Source: Verrucomicrobia bacterium UBA6015 (GTDB lineage: Bacteria; Verrucomicrobiota; Kiritimatiellia; UBA8416). From it: 10,506 nt of DNA. A program made the translations under genes and the position numbers. Positions 7,713-10,506 of the stretch are shown piece by piece. The stretch is taken from assembly GCA_002428045.1 (NCBI GenBank), contig DIZZ01000132.1, positions 1-10,506 on the forward strand. Direction: 5' to 3'. Position 1 is the stretch's first letter, and every line of letters starts with the position of its first letter. The notes under the pieces were generated by a model. The model was not told where the DNA came from and did not search any database. It saw nothing but the letters and a program-made list of their open reading frames with translations.

Positions 7713-7740
7713 ATTGTCGCGATATCCCGCGAAATGTCAA
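7713..7740 (-). promoter_or_regulatory. Probable promoter of the chaperone operon with embedded inverted repeat
   Basis: On the minus strand a perfect -35 box TTGACA (7740-7735) is followed, after 16 bases, by GACAAT (7718-7713), a four-of-six -10 match. An inverted repeat TCGCG-N6-CGCGA (7732-7717) fills the spacer and could bind a regulator. The ATG at 7701 is only 11 bases below the -10 box, so the transcript would be nearly leaderless, in line with the missing Shine-Dalgarno. No CIRCE element (TTAGCACTC-N9-GAGTGCTAA) is present. Confidence 0.4.
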
Positions 7741-7790
7741 TTCCTCACTTGGCCCAGTTGGCCAGTTGGGTGTACACCGGTTTCCACAGA

Positions 7791-7976
7791 ACCAGCCTCC
7801 GAAGTTCCCTCCGCCCCCTCCTGTAAATTTATTCCACAGGAGAGACAGGAGAGACAACAACTGAGCGATTCCTCGCCGTGATGGGTATTGGGTAGGGGCA
7901 GGCGTCCTCGCCAAGCCGCGCCCGTCAAACCACCGCCTATGCCACGTCCGGCTTGCCCGGAGGTCTGCGCCCTACC
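7791..7976 (+). repeat. Dispersed repeat, copy 1 (186 bp, with hairpins)
   Basis: This block begins ACCAGCCTCC and ends TGCGCCCTACC, and it matches 8738-8922 nearly throughout. It has two structural parts. The first is a short hairpin with 7-bp arms CTCCTGT (7818-7824) and ACAGGAG (7836-7842). The second is an 86-bp imperfect inverted repeat (7891-7976): outer arms GGTAGGGGCAGGCGTCC and GGAGGTCTGCGCCCTACC, with an inner pair CAAGCCG / CGGCTTG nested between them. No coding capacity is evident. It could be a MITE-like or REP-like element, or a structured non-coding RNA locus. Confidence 0.85.
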
Positions 7977-7990
7977 GTTGGTCTCTCTCC

Positions 7991-8008
7991 TAATCGTAAT
8001 CTTAATCG
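7991..8008. repeat. Three-unit hexamer repeat (TAATCG / TAATCT / TAATCG)
   Basis: Three adjacent hexamers differ at one base. The array is short and lies immediately below dispersed repeat copy 1. It may be the remnant of a longer microsatellite; copies 2 and 3 of the repeat have none visible beside them in this window. Confidence 0.5.
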
Positions 8009-8026
8009 GCTGCTGGGTTCGACTGA

Positions 8027-8040
8027 TATTTACAGCCTGC
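8027..8040. repeat. 14-base motif shared by two TA modules (first copy)
   Basis: The plus-strand sequence TATTTACAGCCTGC recurs exactly at 9230-9243. Read on the minus strand, each copy (GCAGGCTGTAAATA) lies 13 to 17 bases after the last gene of a TA module: the HigA-type gene ending at 8054 here, and the 55-aa gene ending at 9261 for the second copy. It is not part of the 186-bp repeat. Its meaning is unknown. Confidence 0.5.
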
Positions 8041-8053
8041 CCCCGTCTTTCCC

Positions 8054-8314
8054 TTAGGCGGCTTGGAGGGATGCGATCTCCCAGCCTGGGAAAACAAGCA
8101 CTGCTGGATGACATTTCAGCGCTATGGCGAGTGCCTTTGCCCGCTCGACGCCGAGGTTGATGCGATTATTCTCGATCGCGGAAATGGTCGATTGCGCGAT
8201 TCCGGTGAGCGCGGCCAGTTCCGCCTGGCTGAGTTCCTGTAATTCCCGCATGATGCGGACAGACTCCCCGACAGAGACCTCAATGGTTTTGCGTGCCTTG
8301 CGATAACCTTTCAC
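8054..8314 (-). CDS. higA: HigA-type XRE-family antitoxin
   Basis: An 86-aa protein with a typical XRE helix-turn-helix at about 18-68: ESVRIMRELQELSQAELAALTGIAQSTISAIENNRINLGVERAKALAIAL, broken here into the usual scaffold (SQAELA, then GIAQSTISAIE recognition helix, then ERAKALA). It would neutralise the adjacent toxin and repress the shared promoter. The start is GTG at 8314, preceded by GGAGG (8326-8322) with a 7-base spacer inside the toxin's last codons; this fixes the start. It begins one base after the toxin stop. Toxin-first order is the HigBA arrangement rather than RelBE. Length is normal and nothing looks broken. Confidence 0.9.
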   Translation of the reverse strand: MKGYRKARKTIEVSVGESVRIMRELQELSQAELAALTGIAQSTISAIENNRINLGVERAKALAIALKCHPAVLVFPGWEIASLQAA

Positions 8315-8315
8315 T

Positions 8316-8597
8316 TTATTTCCTCCGATAGTCGTGGGCCGTCAGGTTGATAACCTGAACGTAGTATTGCTGATTCTCTATTTTGTAGATTACCCGATAC
8401 TGATTACCAAGCCTTGATGACCGATATCCATTCCACTCGCCCCTAAGTGCCTCATCATGGAATCCCTTGATCAGCCGAAGACCATCGGGGCCTGATATGA
8501 TAACAATATCCTTCCATTTCTCATACCGCTTCAGAACCTCTTCAGGCATTCGAGAAAGTCGCCTCACAAGATTATGATGCTCATAGATCTCCCACAT
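8316..8597 (-). CDS. higB: HigB/RelE-superfamily toxin (mRNA interferase)
   Basis: A 93-aa protein whose whole length reads as a RelE/HigB-like toxin: MWEIYEHHNLVRRL start, VLKRYEKWKDIV (21-32), GLRLIKGFHDEALRGEW (39-55), YRSSRLGNQYRVIYKI (58-73) and the C-terminal YYVQVINLTAHDY strand with HDY (88-90). Such toxins cleave mRNA, usually at the ribosome. ATG at 8597 is preferred over in-frame ATGs at 8618 and 8636 because homologues I remember begin MWEI and because the promoter and palindrome lie across those upstream codons. No Shine-Dalgarno is visible. Base composition is more AT-rich than in the chaperone operon, consistent with an acquired module. Confidence 0.88.
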   Translation of the reverse strand: MWEIYEHHNLVRRLSRMPEEVLKRYEKWKDIVIISGPDGLRLIKGFHDEALRGEWNGYRSSRLGNQYRVIYKIENQQYYVQVINLTAHDYRRK

Positions 8598-8603
8598 AAC
8601 GAA

Positions 8604-8632
8604 ACAGTAATATACCATATAAGGTATGTCAA
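8604..8632 (-). promoter_or_regulatory. HigBA promoter with palindromic operator
   Basis: On the minus strand, TTGACA (8632-8627) is followed after 17 bases by the weak -10 TACTGT (8609-8604). A palindrome, ATACC-N6-GGTAT (8612-8627), occupies the spacer, where a bound HigA-type repressor would block RNA polymerase. TATATT at 8614-8609 is a better -10 match, but its spacing from this -35 box is only 12 bases. With the TACTGT choice the message would start at about the ATG at 8597, close to leaderless. Confidence 0.5.
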
Positions 8633-8737
8633 GCAATGGAATTTACCCTGATTGGATATCCCTCAAGATGGCGCGGCCATTCCTGTCTGCGAGCGCATGT
8701 CAACCCCAATAAGTATTCACAATGAGCCCCCCCGAGC

Positions 8738-8922
8738 ACCAGCCTCCGATGTTCCCTCCGCCCCCCTCCTGTAAAATTATTCCACAGGAGAAGCAGCCGA
8801 GACAACAGCCGAGCGATTCCTCGCCGTGATGGGTATTGGCGCAGGCGTCCTCGTTGTCAAGCCGCGCCCGTCGGACCACCGCCTATGCCACGTCCGGCTT
8901 GCCCGGAGGTCTGCGCCCTACC
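8738..8922 (+). repeat. Dispersed repeat, copy 2 (185 bp)
   Basis: Same orientation and same ends as the copy at 7791-7976. The short hairpin is intact: CTCCTGT (8766-8772) and ACAGGAG (8784-8790). The long inverted repeat is damaged: the left arm has lost its GGTAGG-like tip (the sequence runs TATTGGCGCAGG, where copy 3 has TATTGGGTAGGGCGCAGG), while the right arm GGAGGTCTGCGCCCTACC is kept. Small insertions also occur in the middle (TCGTTGTCAAGCC against TCGCCAAGCC). Confidence 0.85.
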
Positions 8923-9024
8923 CAATGGAAACCAGCAGCAACAGCAAGAGCCATCACAGGCCTGTCTTGCCAGGCAATCGGGTAGCGGTTTGATATTCGA
9001 TCACAAGAGTGGCCCCATCGCCCT

Positions 9025-9171
9025 TCAGATTTCCTGATCTCGACAAGGATTTGGCAGGGTTTTTAGGAAAATGAATTGGCACATAATTTCGCCAATATTG
9101 TTCTCGGCAAAGGTGACGATGGAGTTTGTTTCGTTGCCGTTAACGGCAATGTTCACGATGAAGTTTGAAAT
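9025..9171 (-). other. Possible decayed coding fragment
   Basis: One minus-strand frame stays open for 48 codons before its stop at 9025-9027 and has a protein-like composition (SNFIVNIAVNG, then TNSIVTFAENNIGEIMCQF). There is no ATG at a sensible place; an in-frame GTG lies about 5 codons in. A neighbouring frame just upstream also reads plausibly (VFDREIESVYGTGEIF), so the pair may be a frameshifted remnant. I do not recognise the family, and chance is a real alternative. Confidence 0.25.
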
Positions 9172-9260
9172 ATCTCCCCTGTGCCGTAAACGGACTCGAT
9201 TTCCCGATCAAAGACACGCCTTTAGTTGCTATTTACAGCCTGCTACCACGATAAGAAAGG

Positions 9261-9428
9261 TTAAACAATCTTCCGTTTTGGAATTACACGTGGACATAGC
9301 CTCACCAAACGGGATTGATTTTTTTGCTGTTCAGATTGCAGGTGGGCAAGGTATTGATCCGTAGTGCTGTATTTCGTCTCCATTTCAAAACGAACTTTCC
9401 GAATTTCATCGATTATTTCGTCATTCAT
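9261..9428 (-). CDS. Small partner protein of a PIN-domain toxin (55 aa)
   Basis: This short gene encodes MNDEIIDEIRKVRFEMETKYST and a basic tail ending PKRKIV. The pattern (acidic start, I-x-E-I-R-K-V-R, then a Q/E-rich helix and a short basic end) resembles small proteins I recall lying directly after PIN-domain genes of the ICTPEELM type; they are presumed antitoxins or accessory factors. The start is well supported: GGAGG in the last codons of the PIN gene lies 8 bases before the ATG, and the intergenic gap is 3 bases. The upstream toxin has lost its N-terminal half, so this partner appears orphaned. Function is inferred from position and resemblance only. Confidence 0.6.
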   Translation of the reverse strand: MNDEIIDEIRKVRFEMETKYSTTDQYLAHLQSEQQKNQSRLVRLCPRVIPKRKIV

Positions 9429-9431
9429 GAG

Positions 9432-9677
9432 TTAAACCTCCATTAATTCCTCGGGGGTACAGATAATCGGAGTTGCATAACCGTTTGTCAAATTAACCGA
9501 CTCGACAATTCCACGAACTCTCGCGGACGCAATGTGACTGCAGTTCCAGCTTACCAGATAATCCATGCCATTAAGTGTTGCCACCGCAAGATGGAGCGCA
9601 TCATTGCGGGCTTTTTCCGGAATACTGATGGCTTGGAAATACTGCTCAGCCAGCATCACGACATTGGCCAGTCCTTT
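9432..9677 (-). pseudogene. PIN-domain toxin remnant, N-terminal half missing
   Basis: The frame encodes a PIN-domain C-terminus: LANVVMLAEQYF, NDALHLAVATLNGMDYLVSWN and the ending PIICTPEELMEV. The third acidic position (D in NDALHLA) and the WNCSHI block are present. The first conserved Asp and the central Glu of the nuclease site would lie in the missing first half, about 70-80 residues. An in-frame TAA at 9678-9680 blocks any extension, and the vapC-like stop at 9697 is 17 bases further upstream. The only usable starts (GTG 9659 or ATG 9656) would give a 74-75-aa fragment that cannot be an active nuclease. It appears to have been cut when the neighbouring VapBC-like module arrived. The 55-aa partner gene follows 3 bases below. 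Confidence 0.75.
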
Positions 9678-9696
9678 TTAATTTCTGAACAGGCGA

Positions 9697-10074
9697 CTAG
9701 AGGCGAAACACCTTGAGCTTTAATTCCTTGATGTGCCTGAAGTGCTTGGCGCTGCTTGAGCAAAGTGTCATGTTGTTCTCGGTGGCGGTTGCAGCAATGA
9801 GTGCATCGCCAGCCCTGAGCCCGTGGGAAAGGGAGTACTCCTCAATGTAGACGGTCGCCCGATGGCCGATCGTCTCGGTAAGCGGGAGCGTCCTGAATCC
9901 AAAATCCCTTAAGAACTGTTTGGTGCAATCATGCTGCGCCTTGTTCTGCACACATTGCAGCAACTCCAGATAGGTCTGCACGGATATGAAACGTTCTTCT
10001 TCCTGTTCAACAAGGGTGGCTGCCTTGGGGTTACCCCGCTCAATCCAGATGAAGATGTCCGTATCAAATATCAC
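9697..10074 (-). CDS. vapC: VapC-like PIN-domain ribonuclease toxin
   Basis: A 125-aa PIN protein, normal family length. The start IFDTDIFIWIERG puts the first catalytic Asp at residue 4, with D6 beside it. VQTYLELLQC (32-41) supplies the conserved Glu (E37), and LRAGDALIAATA (86-97) supplies the third acid (D90). The late position, often N/D in LxTxNxKHF, reads LCSSSAKHF (104-112), so the fourth ligand is a Ser here; this is worth noting though not necessarily inactivating. GTG at 10074 is chosen because the PIN fold starts at once after it, and it overlaps the antitoxin by 11 bases, the usual antitoxin-toxin coupling; GGGGGA lies 7 bases upstream. An ATG-started frame reaching to 10260 would run through the antitoxin and is rejected. 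Confidence 0.88.
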   Translation of the reverse strand: MIFDTDIFIWIERGNPKAATLVEQEEERFISVQTYLELLQCVQNKAQHDCTKQFLRDFGFRTLPLTETIGHRATVYIEEYSLSHGLRAGDALIAATATENNMTLCSSSAKHFRHIKELKLKVFRL

Positions 10075-10303
10075 GAAAGCGTCCCCCGCGCAGACGATCC
10101 ATTTCTGCATCAACGGATGACTCGGTGCCTCGCATGCCAAAGAAAGGATGTGCTTCGACCTTTGTGCAGGTCCTGCCAGCCGTCGCGACCAGCACGCCTT
10201 TGGTCTTACCTCGATAGAGGATGTCAACATCCTCGTTCCGGTCGAGAGCCTTGAGGACATCGTTCATATGGTATCGTAGATCGACAATGGTTGCCTGCAT
10301 CAT
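10064..10303 (-). CDS. Phd/YefM-type antitoxin of the VapC-like toxin
   Basis: A 79-aa protein. The N-terminal DNA-binding part reads QATIVDLRYHMNDVLKALDR (3-22), then EDVDILYRGKTKGVLVA (24-40), as in Phd/YefM-like antitoxins. The C-terminal toxin-binding tail contains AHPFFGM (51-57) and ends MDRLRGGRFRDI, a tail I associate with antitoxins of PIN toxins. Two adjacent ATGs (10303 and 10300) are possible starts; GAGG lies 4 or 7 bases upstream, which favours the second slightly. The gene precedes the toxin and overlaps it by 11 bases. A 25-base operator lies directly upstream, implying autorepression. Confidence 0.88.
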   Translation of the reverse strand: MMQATIVDLRYHMNDVLKALDRNEDVDILYRGKTKGVLVATAGRTCTKVEAHPFFGMRGTESSVDAEMDRLRGGRFRDI

Positions 10304-10313
10304 ATCACCTCAT

Positions 10314-10356
10314 TCATGTATAGTGCCACTATGCATGATCAGGATCATCTTGTCAA
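10314..10356 (-). promoter_or_regulatory. VapBC promoter with near-perfect 25-base palindromic operator
   Basis: On the minus strand, TTGACA (10356-10351) is followed after 17 bases by CATAGT (10333-10328), a four-of-six -10 match. A palindrome at 10314-10338, centred on 10326, has 11 of 12 complementary pairs, with core ATAGTG-G-CACTAT on the minus strand. It covers the -10 box and the likely transcription start, so a bound antitoxin or antitoxin-toxin complex would shut off the operon. Confidence 0.7.
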
Positions 10357-10418
10357 GCAGTCGAACCGAATGATTCGATACTTTGGGTGCATCCGCCGCG
10401 CATGACCGCGCAACAAAT

Positions 10419-10506
10419 CGCCCCCCCCTCCTGAACAATTAGTCCACGGGAGAAACAGCCGAGAGATACTCGCCGTGATGGGTATTGGGTAGGGCGCAGG
10501 CGTCCT
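10419..10506 (+). repeat. Dispersed repeat, copy 3, cut by the window end
   Basis: Matches the front half of the copies at 7791 and 8738, in the same orientation. The short hairpin is more diverged (CTCCTG at about 10428-10433 against CGGGAG), keeping pairing only with a G-U wobble. ATGGGTATTGGGTAGGGCGCAGG near the end carries the intact left arm of the long inverted repeat, and the right arm would lie beyond 10506. The stretch 10357-10418 shows nothing I can name. Confidence 0.75.

Larger units (their letters stand above)
7702..8053. other. Intergenic region between the chaperone operon and the HigBA module
   Basis: These 352 bases separate two minus-strand operons. From left to right they hold the putative operon promoter (7713-7740), a short unique stretch with a GTTGGC/GTTGGG near-tandem repeat (about 7748-7770), dispersed repeat copy 1 (7791-7976), three hexamer units (7991-8008) and a 14-base motif (8027-8040) shared with the region below the PIN remnant operon. 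Open frames across it are low-complexity and repeat-derived, so I call no gene. Confidence 0.6.
8640..9260. other. Long intergenic region with repeat copy 2 and degraded sequence
   Basis: About 620 bases lie between the HigBA promoter and the 55-aa gene. They contain dispersed repeat copy 2 (8738-8922), a possible remnant of a minus-strand coding sequence (9025-9171), a perfect 16-bp palindrome TTGCCGTTAACGGCAA (9134-9149) and the second 14-base motif (9230-9243). The stretches 8640-8737 and 8923-9024 show nothing that I can name. From about 9060 the base composition is clearly more AT-rich. Confidence 0.5.

Noticed and set aside
7702..7760. CIRCE element or HrcA control of the chaperone operon
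   Set aside because: No TTAGCACTC-N9-GAGTGCTAA or near match is present upstream; only the unrelated TCGCG-N6-CGCGA palindrome is seen.
7702..7914. N-terminal extension of the large helical protein to 7914 (71 more residues)
   Set aside because: It would run through dispersed-repeat DNA and the putative promoter, and gives low-complexity Gly/Trp-rich sequence; ATG at 7701 opens the plausible protein.
7891..7976. Integron attC site (TA cassettes with a folded repeat suggested a chromosomal integron)
   Set aside because: No RYYYAAC / GTTRRRY core pair is found at the arm ends, and no integrase is in the window; the arms are GGTAGGG/CCCTACC instead.
8598..8636. Upstream starts for the HigB-like toxin (8618 or 8636)
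   Set aside because: They would place the promoter and palindrome inside the gene; the MWEI start at 8597 fits the family as I remember it.
9071..9364. Plus-strand open frame of 97 codons
   Set aside because: It is antisense to the 55-aa gene, which has a good ribosome binding site, and its protein has no recognisable features or start signal.
10075..10260. Extension of the VapC-like protein to an ATG at 10260
   Set aside because: It would overlap most of the antitoxin gene; the PIN fold begins at GTG 10074.
7791..10506. CRISPR array
   Set aside because: Only three copies, each about 186 bases and hundreds of bases apart, with genes between them; no short regular repeat-spacer pattern and no cas genes.

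Overview
The window looks like part of a GC-rich Gram-negative chromosome. A member of the PVC group (Verrucomicrobiota, Kiritimatiellota or Lentisphaerota) is my best guess. The clue is a stand-alone EpsI-type protein with a HRPDWCLTAQG motif, which resembles the HRPxxCLxAQG form I recall from that group. A CsgG-family outer-membrane protein shows there is an outer membrane. No rRNA, tRNA or single-copy phylogenetic marker is present, so this placement is inference.

Region 1 (1-1081): one plus-strand gene for an exported CsgG-family protein with an extra C-terminal domain, ending in a clear intrinsic terminator. It converges on the next gene.

Region 2 (1082-7740): a tightly packed minus-strand operon of six genes. 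In transcription order these are an 896-residue helical protein I cannot assign (7701-5011), a minimal J-domain protein whose HPD motif reads PPE (5011-4688), a divergent GrpE (4691-3990), a short-lid Hsp70 (3977-2229), a small zinc-ribbon protein (2215-1886) and an EpsI/DUF3485-type protein (1855-1082). The first three genes overlap by 1 and 4 bases, and the remaining gaps are 12, 13 and 30 bases. This looks like a dedicated Hsp70 machine (ATPase, exchange factor and J-like partner) with two unassigned companions. It lacks a standard DnaJ and a CIRCE element. It is the most unusual system in the window.

Region 3 (7741-10506): an accessory stretch of small toxin-antitoxin (TA) modules, all on the minus strand. 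Copies of an approximately 186-bp dispersed repeat lie between them, all in one orientation (7791-7976, 8738-8922, and 10419 to the window end). A HigBA-type module lies between copies 1 and 2. Between copies 2 and 3 lie a Phd/PIN (VapBC-type) module, a truncated PIN-domain gene and a 55-aa gene that is probably the truncated toxin's former partner. Each repeat carries a short hairpin and a longer 86-bp nested inverted repeat; the latter is damaged in copy 2 and cut by the window end in copy 3. Parts of this region (about 9060-9480) are visibly AT-richer than the chaperone operon, which fits gain and decay of mobile modules.

All assignments come from reading the sequence and from remembered family motifs. 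No database search was run.
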